Positions 15,511-23,357 of a DNA stretch of 25,348 nucleotides are shown piece by piece. Under the pieces are notes generated by a model, which saw only the letters and a list, made by a program, of their open reading frames with translations, ran no database searches and was not told the origin of the DNA. The translations under genes and the position numbers were made by a program. This DNA is from CAZNGF01 sp964572855 (GTDB lineage Bacteria; Bipolaricaulota; Bipolaricaulia; RBG-16-55-9; JAJCYT01): the NCBI GenBank assembly GCA_964572855.1, contig CAZNGF010000041.1, positions 1 to 25,348 on the forward strand, given 5' to 3'. Every line of letters starts with the position of its first letter. The first letter of the stretch is position 1.

Positions 15511-15609
15511 CCCTCTCCCTCGATGGGAGAGGGCTGGGGTGAGGGTGAAGGCGGGCTTGGCCATCGTCTCCCCCTCATCCCAACCTTCTCCCGCCAGGGG
15601 AGAAGGGGG
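15511..15609 (+). repeat. Composite REP-like repeat, two inverted CCCTCTCCC units
   Basis: Unit A is the perfect hairpin CCCTCTCCC-TCGAT-GGGAGAGGG followed by CTGGGGTGAGGGT (15511-15545). Unit B is its inverted relative: CCCTCATCCCAACC then CCTTCTCCC/GGGAGAAGG (15569-15606). The two face each other. Translated on the minus strand it gives LTPALSHRGRG, a peptide familiar from mispredicted protein starts in many genomes. Confidence 0.8.
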
Positions 15610-15660
15610 TTTGTTGGTGATGTCAAGCTCATGTTGTCCTCGGTGCCACGGGGGGTCTCC

Positions 15661-17094
15661 CTACGAGCCCCGCTGTGGCCGTGTACGCGTCCATCGTAAC
15701 AGCAGACCGCCCAACGCGCCGCCCAACAGCAGGCCCGCGACGGCCAAGAGCGCGATCCAGCCCCAGAGCGGGACGCGGTCCAAGGGATCGACCTCGTCCC
15801 GCCTCCCCCCCGGCGGCGCGTCCTCGAACGGCGCGCCCTGGAACACGGAGCGCTGCCCGCGGTAGTAAGCGGGCTCGAAGTAGCGGCTCAGGTCGCCGCT
15901 CACCTTGGGCAGGCCGTAGGCGTCGATGAAGTCGGGGTAGACGATGTAGTTGAGGTCGCCGCCGGGGTTGATCCCGTCGGTGGTGATGGCTTCCTCGGTG
16001 TGGTCGTGCAGCAGCCAGACGCCGGGGCCCGAGGCGCGCCCCGCCTCCGCGCGCGTGTCGAGCACGAGGTCGACGCGCTGGCCCGGCGTGATCGTGACCG
16101 TGTCGCGCAGCTCGCGCTGGTCTTCGGGCACCGGCGTCCCGTCGCGCGCGGCGACCTCGACGCGGTGGCCGTGCGTGTGCAGGCTCACGGTGCGCGCCCC
16201 GGCGTTCAGCACGCGCAGCAGCGTCCTCGACTCCGGCCGCACGCGCACCATCGAGTCCAGCAGCGTGTAGGGGAACGAGCGCCCGTTGACCACGAAGTAG
16301 CGCGGCTCGCGCGCGGCGGGGTTGTAGTTGCGGTGCAGCTCCCACTCCAGCTGGGCCGGCCCGTTGGCCGCGTCCTGCAGCGGGGCGTGCAGCGCGGGGT
16401 CGATGTCGCCGTAGGCGAGCGCGTACTCGGCGTCGAAGCCCGCCTCCTGCGAGGCGGCCGACAGCTCCGGCATGCGCGCGGTCGTGACCAGCGGCGTGAC
16501 GAAGTTCTGGGGGCGGTCCGGCTCGATGACCAGCATGCCGTAGAGCCCCATCAGGATGTGGACCGGCGGCTGCACGTGGCAGTGGTACCAGTACGTGCCG
16601 GGGTTGCGGGCCGTGAACGTGTACGTAAACGCCTCGCCGGGCTTGATGGGCTCTTGCGTCACGTGCGGCACGCCGTCCATGGCGTTGGGCTTGGCCACGC
16701 CGTGCAGGTGGAGCGTGTGCGGGAAGTAGTGCGTGTTTTGGACCACGATGTGGACGCGGTCGCCCTCCTCGACGCGGATGGTGGGACCGGGCAGGCGCGC
16801 GGGCGGATCCATCCCGCCCAAATCCGGCGCGAACACCCAGAACGGGAGCGTGATGCCGGGCGCGATCTCCTGGTTCAGCTCCAGGATCTGCAGGCAGATC
16901 GTGAGCTCGTCCGGGTCGCCGTCGCCGTCCAGGTCGTCCCCCAGCGCCACGGCGTCCATCGGGTTCGACGACATCCGCATCCCGCCGCCCTCCATGGTGC
17001 CCATCGCGCCGGAGGGGCACTCGGGGGGCGCCGCTTGCGCGTGCGCGCTCCAGGGAAACGCCAACACCAGCGCGCTCAGCAGCAGGGGGACCAT
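15661..17094 (-). CDS. Two-domain multicopper oxidase, type 1 site in domain 1
   Basis: A 477-residue secreted protein: signal peptide (cleavage after AHA, about residue 19), a Met-rich stretch (Met31, 34, 39, 41, 46), an Asp-rich calcium-loop-like segment DDLDGDGDPDE (53-63), cupredoxin domain 1, cupredoxin domain 2, and a C-terminal membrane helix (about 442-467). Domain 1 has His126-xx-His129-x-His131 and His171-Cys172-His173 with His179. Domain 2 has HTHGH (306-310) and His363-Asp-His365, with no Cys. All eight histidines for a trinuclear cluster are therefore present, but type 1 copper only in domain 1, the arrangement described for type C two-domain oxidases. It may oxidise copper(I) or small reductants. 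ATG 17094 follows GAGGAG by 11 nt; GTG 17106 is an alternative. Confidence 0.88.
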   Translation of the reverse strand: MVPLLLSALVLAFPWSAHAQAAPPECPSGAMGTMEGGGMRMSSNPMDAVALGDDLDGDGDPDELTICLQILELNQEIAPGITLPFWVFAPDLGGMDPPARLPGPTIRVEEGDRVHIVVQNTHYFPHTLHLHGVAKPNAMDGVPHVTQEPIKPGEAFTYTFTARNPGTYWYHCHVQPPVHILMGLYGMLVIEPDRPQNFVTPLVTTARMPELSAASQEAGFDAEYALAYGDIDPALHAPLQDAANGPAQLEWELHRNYNPAAREPRYFVVNGRSFPYTLLDSMVRVRPESRTLLRVLNAGARTVSLHTHGHRVEVAARDGTPVPEDQRELRDTVTITPGQRVDLVLDTRAEAGRASGPGVWLLHDHTEEAITTDGINPGGDLNYIVYPDFIDAYGLPKVSGDLSRYFEPAYYRGQRSVFQGAPFEDAPPGGRRDEVDPLDRVPLWGWIALLAVAGLLLGGALGGLLLRWTRTRPQRGS

Positions 17095-17102
17095 AGACCG
17101 AA

Positions 17103-18362
17103 TCACTCCTCGGTCCCCCGCTGCACGATCGGACTGTTCAACGTCTTCAGGTAAGCCACCAGTTGATCCAACTCCTCCTGGGTCAGGTTGAGCGGCACGA
17201 GGTCGGTGTGCCGGTACGGCCCCTCGGGCGCCTCGTTGTAGTGGGCCATGACTTGAGCGAGCGTCTCGAGCTGGCCCGCGTGCATGTAGGGCGCGGTTCG
17301 CTCGACGTTGCGCAGCGTCGGGGTCTTGAACGCGCCCACCAGCTCGCTTCCCTCGGCCTTGGCGAAGCGCAGCTCGGCGCACTGCTGCGGCTCGGCGTCG
17401 CTGTAGGGGCCCAGGCAGTTGAACGGGTCGTCCAGCACCTGCCGCACCCCTTGGGCGCGGCCGGGGTCGAGCCGCGCGGGGTCGGCGGGGGGCGTGCCCG
17501 TGCTGTGGAAGTCGTGGTTGCTCAGCAGCGGGCCGCTGTGGCACTGCAGGCAGTTGCCCTCCCCGATGAACAGCTTGAGGCCGGCCACCTCGACCTCGCT
17601 CAGCGCCGCTTCCATGCCGGCCCGGTCGCCGTCGACCAGCGCCTCGACGTAGGCATCGAAGCGCGAAGGGCCGTAGCGAAGCGTGCGCTCGTAGGCCGCG
17701 ATCGCCTTGCCCAGGTTGGCAAAGACCCGATCGATCTCCTCGCGGTCCGCGGGCGCCATCGCTTCCCAGGCCGCGCGCGCCTCCGGGTCGGCCACGGGAC
17801 CGGCCTGGCGCGGGAAGCGCTCCATATCGGAAAGATCCGGCAGCGGGCCGAACAGCGCCTCGTAGGCATCGCGGTAGTGCGCGTCGATCAGGTGCGCGTA
17901 GAAGGTGCGGCTGCCCCCGTGCTCGTTTTGATCCTCCAGGGGCCCGAGCGCCTGGGCCCACTGGCTGTCCTTGCGCCCGTCCCAGAACATCCAGGGGCTG
18001 TGCGCCGTGCCGACCACGGTGGGCGCGTTGCGCTGGGTGGCCCCGATCCCCTGCGAGGTCGCGCGCCCGTCGGTGAAGGCGAGATCGGGCTGGTGGCAGG
18101 TCGCGCACGACACCGCCCCGTTGGCGCTGAAACGCGTGTCGAAGAAGATCTTGAGGCCCATTTCGGCCGCGCGCGCGTCGTCGGCCACGGCGTTGGAGGG
18201 GTCGGCCGGCGGCGCGGGCAGGTTTTCAATCCAGAGCGACTTGAGCGTCTCGATTTCCGCCTCGCTCCAGAGCGGACGCGAGGCCGTCACGTAATAGGCG
18301 GCGGCCGCGGCCAGAACCAGGAGCAGCGCGATGAGTCCGATCGAGACGACCTTGGCGTTCAT
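17103..18362 (-). CDS. Diheme cytochrome c peroxidase / MauG-like protein
   Basis: A 419-residue membrane-anchored diheme protein. Residues 7-24 form an N-terminal helix that may stay uncleaved. The c-type heme motifs are C86ATCH90 and C271LQCH275. Family motifs include RNAPTVVGTAHSPWMFWDGR (111-130) and TPTLRNVERTAPYMHAGQLETL near the end. The family either reduces hydrogen peroxide with electrons from a small cytochrome or cupredoxin, or modifies protein side chains as MauG does. The segment after the first heme (PLEDQNEHGGS) is as in peroxidases. It follows the FixH/YtkA-like gene by 3 nt and its stop overlaps the possible GTG start of the multicopper oxidase. Whether it acts on peroxide or a partner protein cannot be decided here. 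Confidence 0.93.
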   Translation of the reverse strand: MNAKVVSIGLIALLLVLAAAAAYYVTASRPLWSEAEIETLKSLWIENLPAPPADPSNAVADDARAAEMGLKIFFDTRFSANGAVSCATCHQPDLAFTDGRATSQGIGATQRNAPTVVGTAHSPWMFWDGRKDSQWAQALGPLEDQNEHGGSRTFYAHLIDAHYRDAYEALFGPLPDLSDMERFPRQAGPVADPEARAAWEAMAPADREEIDRVFANLGKAIAAYERTLRYGPSRFDAYVEALVDGDRAGMEAALSEVEVAGLKLFIGEGNCLQCHSGPLLSNHDFHSTGTPPADPARLDPGRAQGVRQVLDDPFNCLGPYSDAEPQQCAELRFAKAEGSELVGAFKTPTLRNVERTAPYMHAGQLETLAQVMAHYNEAPEGPYRHTDLVPLNLTQEELDQLVAYLKTLNSPIVQRGTEE

Positions 18363-18365
18363 GTC

Positions 18366-18854
18366 TCAGGATTGTAGCGCCAGGTTGAAGGTGACGCGAT
18401 CCGTTTTCCCGTCCGCGCTGATCTCGAAGGAGAACTCCCACTGGCCCGCCATGTTGAAGCGCACGCCCTCGACGCGGTAGTCGCCGCCGCCCAGTTCCTC
18501 GGTCACTTCGGGCGCGGTGGGCAGGCCGTGGCCGTGCTCGGGCATGCCGCCGTCGACGTGAATCGAAGCCCCTTCCACGGGCGCGCCGCCCTCGGTGGCG
18601 GCCACGCGCAGCGTCCAGCTGTGGATCCGGTTGAGCGGGACCGGCTCGGTCTCGGGCCGGATCGTGACCTCGAACGCGCCGTTCTCCGTCGTGCGCGTGC
18701 GCGCGAGGTCGAGGCCGGCCGGGACCCCGCCGCCCATGCCGCCGCCGTCCGACGGGCCCGAGAACACGAACCAGATCGCCCCCGCCACCAGGATCAACGC
18801 GGCCGCGCCGCCGATCCACCACCAGCGTTGCTCGTTTGGACTCGTTTTGCTCAT
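18366..18854 (-). CDS. FixH/YtkA-like membrane-anchored protein
   Basis: A 162-residue protein with an N-terminal membrane helix (about 13-32), a Gly/Met-rich linker (GGGMGGG) and a beta-sandwich domain of the FixH/YtkA kind: SIHVDGGMPEHGHGLPTAPEV then GDYRVEGVRFNMAGQWEFSFEI. The MPEHGHG cluster offers Met and His ligands. Such domains occur next to copper transporters and cytochrome oxidase assembly genes; copper binding is an inference. GGGG lies 5 nt before ATG 18854. It is followed with 3 nt spacing by the diheme peroxidase gene and resembles the C-terminal domain of the CopD fusion upstream. Confidence 0.8.
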   Translation of the reverse strand: MSKTSPNEQRWWWIGGAAALILVAGAIWFVFSGPSDGGGMGGGVPAGLDLARTRTTENGAFEVTIRPETEPVPLNRIHSWTLRVAATEGGAPVEGASIHVDGGMPEHGHGLPTAPEVTEELGGGDYRVEGVRFNMAGQWEFSFEISADGKTDRVTFNLALQS

Positions 18855-18884
18855 GCAAACCCCTTTCGCTCTCCCATGGTATCG

Positions 18885-20612
18885 TCAGCGCGCTTCGGTT
18901 TCCGACGCGGCTTCTGCGGCGCGCACGCCGCCGGGGCCGACCTCGAGCGCGAAGGCGGCCTCCAAGTCGTCGATCCGGCCCCGCAGCCGGGCCACCACGG
19001 TCGCGCGCCAGCGGCCCGGCAGGTTCAGATAGGGCCCCTCGAGCGCGTAACGCCCCGCTTCGGTCGGCTCGGCGATCGGGCTCAGGTTGACGTCGCCCAG
19101 GTCGCGCTCCAGGTAGTCGAATCGGACCCAGACCCGCAGCGCGTCGGCGACCGGGTCGCCCGCCGCCTCGCGCAGCGTCACGGTCAGAGCCCTGCTCCCG
19201 TTCTCATCCGCCGGGGCCACGCGCAGGCCGACCGTGTGCGCGTCCAGTTGGCGGATCAGCGTGAGCGGTTCGGGCCGCGCGCCGTGGGCGTGGCCGGCGT
19301 GCGGCGGGGACGCAAGCGTCAGGACGCCGGCGAACAGCAGCACGACCGCGCCGAGCGCGGCCTCGCCTCCAACCAGGCGGCGGAAGCGGCTCAGTAGCCA
19401 GCGCGCCCGCTCGCCGTCCGGCCGCGCGGCCGCGCTTTGCTGCAAGCGCGGGACGAGCAGCCAGCGGTTGGCCCCGGCCAGCAGGCCGATCGGGAGCAGC
19501 AGCAGCACCTTGCCGGCCAGCGCGCGCCCGTAGAGCGTGCTCCAGAGCGCCTCCAGGCTGGGCACGTGCTGGAAGGCAGCCCAGGTCCCGCTGGCCACCA
19601 GCGCGATCACGCTCACCAGCGCAACCTGCGAAAACGCCGGGATGAGCGTCCCGGCCAGCGCGGCGCGCGCCTCGTCGGAGGCGCGCAAGCCCCAGGGGAG
19701 CCACACGAGCGCGAGCTGGGCCAGCCCGCCCAACCAGAGCGCCGCGGCCGCCAGGTGCGCCCAGTCGGCGGCGGCGCCAGGCCAGCCCAGGTTGGCGTTG
19801 TGGCTCACGAGCGCCTGCGCCAGCAACGCCAAGCCGCCCAAGGTCCACACGCCGTAGCGCGTCAACCTGCCTTCGATCCCCGTCCACAAGAAGAGGCCAA
19901 GGGCCATGACGAACAATCCCTTGGCCGCTTGGAGCGTCCCCCAACGGCTGTTGAGCAACAACTGGAACAGGGATGCGTCCAAGAGCCGTGCCTGATAGAG
20001 CAAGTCCACCGTGCCGGCCACGATAAACACAAGCAAGGCTCCCCCAAGCAAGCGCAACTGAGAACGCGCGCGCAAGGCCGTCGGGAGCGCGGGCAAGAAC
20101 AGAAAACACCAGGCCCCGCCGATCAACAGCAAGAGCGTGGCAAACCCCAACCAGCGGGCGAGCAAGCGTGTGGTCGCAGGGAATTCCGAGCGGCCCTGGA
20201 ACGCCTCACCGGCTGGGACCAGTTCGGTTCCCACCGCGAAGGGAATCACCCCCTCGGTCACGTGTCCGTCCGCGACGGAGAGGACTTTCCAGTGTAAGTG
20301 GTACGCGCCCTCGGCCGGCGGCTGCCCCAGAGGTAGCACCACGCGCTCCCCCTCCTGTTGCAAGCGGAAGTCCAGCGATTGCAGTTTTTGGCCGTCGGTG
20401 GAGTAGAGTTCGAACGTGCTGAAACCGGGATCGACCCCTTCGGTGAACGACAGCTCGAACGCCTCGGGCCACGCCGCCAGCGAGGCGCCCAGAGGCGGGT
20501 CGGTCTGACTCAAGTAAGAATGGCCCCCGGCCGGCACGCTTGCCGCGATGAGCGCCAGCATCAACAGGCACAAAAGGCGCTTGCGGCCGAGCTGAACACG
20601 TGGAAGCGTCAT
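18885..20612 (-). CDS. copD: CopC-CopD-YtkA fusion, copper transport membrane protein
   Basis: A 575-residue three-part protein. After the signal peptide comes a CopC domain (31-128) with His31 at the expected mature N-terminus and D115-G-H117, the usual Cu(II) ligands. Then a CopD/YcnJ membrane domain of about eight or nine helices (150-460) with HLAAAALWLGGLAQL and VSHNANLGWPGAA. Last is an outside FixH/YtkA-like domain (about 480-565; AGRYALEGPYLNLPGRWRATV) after a PPHAGHAHGARP linker. The order resembles B. subtilis YcnJ, a copper importer. Start ATG 20612 begins the signal peptide; no ribosome binding site is evident. A 12-bp hairpin (20629-20662) separates it from copC. Copper uptake is inferred from family. 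Confidence 0.9.
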   Translation of the reverse strand: MTLPRVQLGRKRLLCLLMLALIAASVPAGGHSYLSQTDPPLGASLAAWPEAFELSFTEGVDPGFSTFELYSTDGQKLQSLDFRLQQEGERVVLPLGQPPAEGAYHLHWKVLSVADGHVTEGVIPFAVGTELVPAGEAFQGRSEFPATTRLLARWLGFATLLLLIGGAWCFLFLPALPTALRARSQLRLLGGALLVFIVAGTVDLLYQARLLDASLFQLLLNSRWGTLQAAKGLFVMALGLFLWTGIEGRLTRYGVWTLGGLALLAQALVSHNANLGWPGAAADWAHLAAAALWLGGLAQLALVWLPWGLRASDEARAALAGTLIPAFSQVALVSVIALVASGTWAAFQHVPSLEALWSTLYGRALAGKVLLLLPIGLLAGANRWLLVPRLQQSAAARPDGERARWLLSRFRRLVGGEAALGAVVLLFAGVLTLASPPHAGHAHGARPEPLTLIRQLDAHTVGLRVAPADENGSRALTVTLREAAGDPVADALRVWVRFDYLERDLGDVNLSPIAEPTEAGRYALEGPYLNLPGRWRATVVARLRGRIDDLEAAFALEVGPGGVRAAEAASETEAR

Positions 20613-20628
20613 CTTGGCGATAAGGGAG

Positions 20629-20662
20629 AAGGGGGAAGGGGCGTTGGCGTCCCTTCCCCCTT
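20629..20662 (-). other. 12-bp perfect hairpin between copC and copD
   Basis: AAGGGGGAAGGG (20629-20640) and CCCTTCCCCCTT (20651-20662) are perfect inverted repeats around a 10-nt loop. There is no U-tract. It may tune expression between the two cistrons or protect the copC mRNA end. Confidence 0.6.
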
Positions 20663-20674
20663 GCGCTCGGGAGG

Positions 20675-21100
20675 TTATTCCCCGCCGCCCTGGACCGCGA
20701 AGTCGTAGGCGCCCTCGCTGAAGCCACCGTCGGGGGTGGAGATGCCAATCCACTTGACGGTGTAGAGGCCCGGCTCCAGCGGCTGGTTCAACTCGGCGAC
20801 CATCACCGAGCGGGTCGGGTCATCCAGATCGACCTTGCCGACCGTAACGACGGCGCGCCCCTCCTGACGGATCAGGTAAAAGAGGCTGTTTTCAGCGTCC
20901 ATGCCGCCGTGCACGCTTTCCTGGTTGAAGACGACGCGCACTTCCTCCGGCGAAACCTCGAGCAACGTGCCGGGTTGGGGGGCGGAATCGTTCCCGAAAT
21001 TGGCCAGGCTGGGATGCGCAGAGACCAGATTGACCGCCAACACACCCACACCGATCACGGCCAGCACCAAAGCCAACAGCTTGAAGGACAACTTGCTCAC
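20675..21100 (-). CDS. copC: CopC-family periplasmic copper-binding protein with altered site
   Basis: A 141-residue protein. The signal peptide ends in VSA, leaving His29 as the first mature residue, the hallmark Cu(II) ligand of CopC. The rest is one CopC beta-sandwich (SPEEVRVVFNQES, LEPGLYTVKWIGISTPDGG, SEGAYDFAV). The usual D-G-H ligand motif reads D124-G-G, so the second His is missing; His64 or Met67 in ESVHGGMD might compensate. It probably delivers copper to the CopD fusion encoded next. Start is GTG at 21100 with AAAGGAG 9 nt upstream. It follows the His-rich gene by about 60 nt. Confidence 0.88.
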   Translation of the reverse strand: MSKLSFKLLALVLAVIGVGVLAVNLVSAHPSLANFGNDSAPQPGTLLEVSPEEVRVVFNQESVHGGMDAENSLFYLIRQEGRAVVTVGKVDLDDPTRSVMVAELNQPLEPGLYTVKWIGISTPDGGFSEGAYDFAVQGGGE

Positions 21101-21162
21101 GATACATCACTCCTTTAGTCACAATCGGGTTTTGGTTGATATGTCTGATGGCGTCGCGCGGG

Positions 21163-21588
21163 TTAGCTCAATCGGGGCGGGCCGATGGGGGGGGAAAGGA
21201 ATATCTGGGGCAGGCGCAACGATTCTTCGGTCTGCAAAGCCTTGACGTGCCATGCCGGCGCCTCGGCGCTGTCGAACGTTAGGCACGCCTCGCAGGCCGG
21301 CACGGCCACACCGCTCCCGCTCAAGCCCCCGGCGTTGGCCTCGAGGTGGCAGGCGTGCAACGGGGCGTCGCTTTCGTCGTGTTGATCCTGCTGCGCCTCG
21401 GCGTGGCCGTGCGGCGTGTGCGCGCCGTGCGCCCCTTCGTGGTGCGCGTGCGAGGCGCCGGGGTGGTGGTGGAAGGGGTTGAACGCGTGGTCGAAGCAAA
21501 CGGCCGCAAAGACGTTGAACTGGACGGCCAGCACGAGCAGGCCGATCAGACCCAGCAGCGCGCCTCGGCGTCCGCACCACACGTTCAT
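21163..21588 (-). CDS. His-rich membrane protein, probable metal binder
   Basis: A 141-residue protein with an N-terminal membrane or signal helix (about 10-28). It is followed by a stretch with 14 histidines in about 51 residues (from FDHAF through HAC), plus Cys pairs in LHACH and VPACEACL, then a Pro-rich C-terminus. It resembles DUF2946-like proteins loosely but I do not claim membership. The composition and the position at the head of the copper operon suggest copper storage or buffering outside the membrane. ATG 21588 is fixed by a promoter whose -10 ends 6 nt before it (TTGAAT, 17 nt, TATAAG), so the mRNA is probably leaderless. Confidence 0.78.
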   Translation of the reverse strand: MNVWCGRRGALLGLIGLLVLAVQFNVFAAVCFDHAFNPFHHHPGASHAHHEGAHGAHTPHGHAEAQQDQHDESDAPLHACHLEANAGGLSGSGVAVPACEACLTFDSAEAPAWHVKALQTEESLRLPQIFLSPPIGPPRLS

Positions 21589-21594
21589 GCTTTC

Positions 21595-21623
21595 CTTATA
21601 CCGTGCCGGTTAAGAGGATTCAA
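21595..21623 (-). promoter_or_regulatory. Promoter of the copper operon (leaderless)
   Basis: TTGAAT (21623-21618), a 17-nt spacer and TATAAG (21600-21595) on the minus strand, then GAAAGC and the ATG. This is the best sigma-70 match in the copper region and the fourth example of the 6-nt spacing. Confidence 0.78.
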
Positions 21624-21666
21624 ACGGTCCACATTTTCCGAGTTTAGGGAAGGCGGCCCGACCGAG

Positions 21667-21684
21667 CTGTAAGCGCGCTCACAG
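21667..21684. promoter_or_regulatory. Candidate operator palindrome between divergent genes
   Basis: CTGTAAGCGCGCTCACAG is an 18-bp palindrome with one mismatched pair. It lies between the copper operon promoter and the DUF3179 gene, where one regulator could serve both. The regulator is not in this window. Confidence 0.4.
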
Positions 21685-21720
21685 TCCTGCCAGGCCCGCG
21701 GCCGTAAGCTGGACGGTCCT

Positions 21721-22917
21721 ATGAGCCTGAAATCGCTATGGCTGTGCGTTGCGCTCTTGGCGTGGGCGGCGTTGCCGGTCGGGGCCGACCACGTCTCGCC
21801 CGAGGAGATCGTCCCCGACGTGCCGCGCGACGAGATCCCCCCGCTGGATGCGCCCGCCTACGAGCCCGCCCCGGCGGTCGATTGGCTCGAGGCCGACGAC
21901 TGGCTGCTCGTCTACGAGCGCGCAGGCGACGCGCGCGCCTACCCCGTCAAGATCATGAACTGGCACGAGATCGTCAATGACACGGTCGGCGGCCTGCCGG
22001 TGGCCGTGACCTACTGCCCGCTGTGCCGCTCGGGGCTGGCCTTCGACCGGCGCCTGAACCAAGCCGAGCTCTCGCCCGAGGCCGAAGGCGTGTTGCCGGA
22101 AGACACCGTGATCGAATTCGGCAACACCGGCGCGCTCTACGAAAACGACATGGTCATGTACGACCGCCAGAGCGAGAGCGAGTGGTTCCAGGTGGGCGGC
22201 GAGGCCATCACCGGGCCGCTGCACGGGACGCGGCTCAAGCGGCTGCCCTCGCAGATGATGCGCTGGGCGCAGTTCCGGGAGGCGTTCCCCGCAGGGCAGG
22301 TGCTCTCGCGCGAGACGGGCTACGGGGCCACGCGCAACTACAACCTCGACATCTTCTCCGGCTACAACGAGCGGGACGAGTCCATCCCGTTCCCGGTGTC
22401 GCGCCGCGACGAGCGCTTGCCGCTCAAGGCGCCCGTGGTGGGGGTGACCTTCGGCGGCGAGGCGGTCGGCTACGACCTGGAATCACTGGCGGACGGCGCC
22501 TACGCCGACCAGGTGGGCGGGCAGCCGCTGGTGCTGTTCGTGCTGGACGGCGCGGGCGCGGCCTTCGACCCGGCGGTCGAGGGGCGCAAGCTCTCGTTCG
22601 AGCTGGAAGACGGCCGCTTCCGCGACGCGCAGACGGGCTCGAGCTGGGACCTGTCGGGCCAAGCGGTCGCCGGCGAGCTGGAAGGCAAGCAGCTCCGGCG
22701 CCTGCCGCAGTCGTCGCTCTTCTGGTTCAGCTGGGCCACGCTCCACCCCGAGAGCGAGGCCGTGAGCCAGGCCGGCGCGCTCACGCCCTACGCCCCGGAC
22801 GCCTGGGGCGGGAACGGCACGCTCGTCTGGATCGCCACGCTCGCCGGCGTGGCCCTGCTGGCCGCGGCCGCCTGGTACGTGCAGCGGCGCGCGCGCCCCG
22901 CTTCGGCTCAAGGGTAG
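21721..22917 (+). CDS. DUF3179 domain protein, secreted and C-terminally anchored
   Basis: A 398-residue protein with a signal peptide (cleavage after VGA, about 22) and a long DUF3179 domain: RAYPVKIMNWHEIVND, VAVTYCPLCRSGLAFDR, FGNTGALYENDMVMYDR, ESEWFQVGGEAITGPLHG, LSRETGYGATRNYN. The CPLC cysteines could bind metal or cycle as a dithiol. One membrane helix lies near the end (about 362-382) before an Arg-rich tail. The family has no established function. It is divergent from the copper operon and overlaps the last 10 bp of dsbB, which suggests, without proof, a role in copper or thiol handling outside the membrane. Confidence 0.9.
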   Translation: MSLKSLWLCVALLAWAALPVGADHVSPEEIVPDVPRDEIPPLDAPAYEPAPAVDWLEADDWLLVYERAGDARAYPVKIMNWHEIVNDTVGGLPVAVTYCPLCRSGLAFDRRLNQAELSPEAEGVLPEDTVIEFGNTGALYENDMVMYDRQSESEWFQVGGEAITGPLHGTRLKRLPSQMMRWAQFREAFPAGQVLSRETGYGATRNYNLDIFSGYNERDESIPFPVSRRDERLPLKAPVVGVTFGGEAVGYDLESLADGAYADQVGGQPLVLFVLDGAGAAFDPAVEGRKLSFELEDGRFRDAQTGSSWDLSGQAVAGELEGKQLRRLPQSSLFWFSWATLHPESEAVSQAGALTPYAPDAWGGNGTLVWIATLAGVALLAAAAWYVQRRARPASAQG

Positions 22918-23357
22918 GGCTGTCGCTCCGGCTTGTCTCGCTCGACCTCGGGCCGGCTCGCCCACAGCAGCAGCGCGATCAGGACGAACGCGACCAGCGA
23001 GAGGAACGGGATGGTGACGAACCCGGCCCAGTCGATGTAGGCCACGTTGCAGGGAACCCCCACGCGGCAGAGCTCGGGGAAGCCGAAGCCGGGCACCTTC
23101 TGTTCCAGGTAGTGGAAGAGCGCAAAGGCCATACCGAGCCCGCTCAGGGGGAGGGCGTAGCGCTTCACGCCCGCGTCCCCGCGGTAGCTGGCGATCCCGA
23201 GCACGATGGCCAGCGGGTACATCAGCACCCGCTGGTACCAGCAGAGCGCGCAGGGGACGAACTGGCGGACCTCGCTGAAGTACAGGCTCCCGCCCGTGGC
23301 CGCCAGCGCGACCACCCAGGCGACGTAGAGCCCGTATTCGCGCGCGAGGCGTCTCAT
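22908..23357 (-). CDS. dsbB: DsbB/BdbC disulfide-generating membrane protein
   Basis: A 149-residue membrane protein with four predicted helices. It has the quinone-side pair Cys36-A-L-Cys39 in VPCALCWYQR and a second, outside pair, Cys97 and Cys103. It passes electrons from reduced DsbA to quinone. The short form is of the BdbC type. ATG 23357 overlaps the dsbA stop (ATGA), so the two are translationally coupled. Its end overlaps that of the convergent DUF3179 gene by 10 bp. Confidence 0.94.
   Translation of the reverse strand: MRRLAREYGLYVAWVVALAATGGSLYFSEVRQFVPCALCWYQRVLMYPLAIVLGIASYRGDAGVKRYALPLSGLGMAFALFHYLEQKVPGFGFPELCRVGVPCNVAYIDWAGFVTIPFLSLVAFVLIALLLWASRPEVERDKPERQPYP

Noticed and set aside
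15472..15564. 31-residue N-terminal extension of the cupredoxin
   Set aside because: It is the translation of a dispersed repeat (LTPALSHRGRG), and the inner ATG has GAGGAGG and a signal peptide.
15661..17094. Copper nitrite reductase
   Set aside because: Nitrite reductase lacks the full set of eight trinuclear-cluster histidines; this protein has two HxH-type pairs in each domain.
17103..18362. The diheme peroxidase as MbnH, with its neighbour as MbnP
   Set aside because: The adjacent 162-residue protein is a short FixH/YtkA-like domain, not a recognisable MbnP; peroxidase or MauG-like is as far as the sequence goes.
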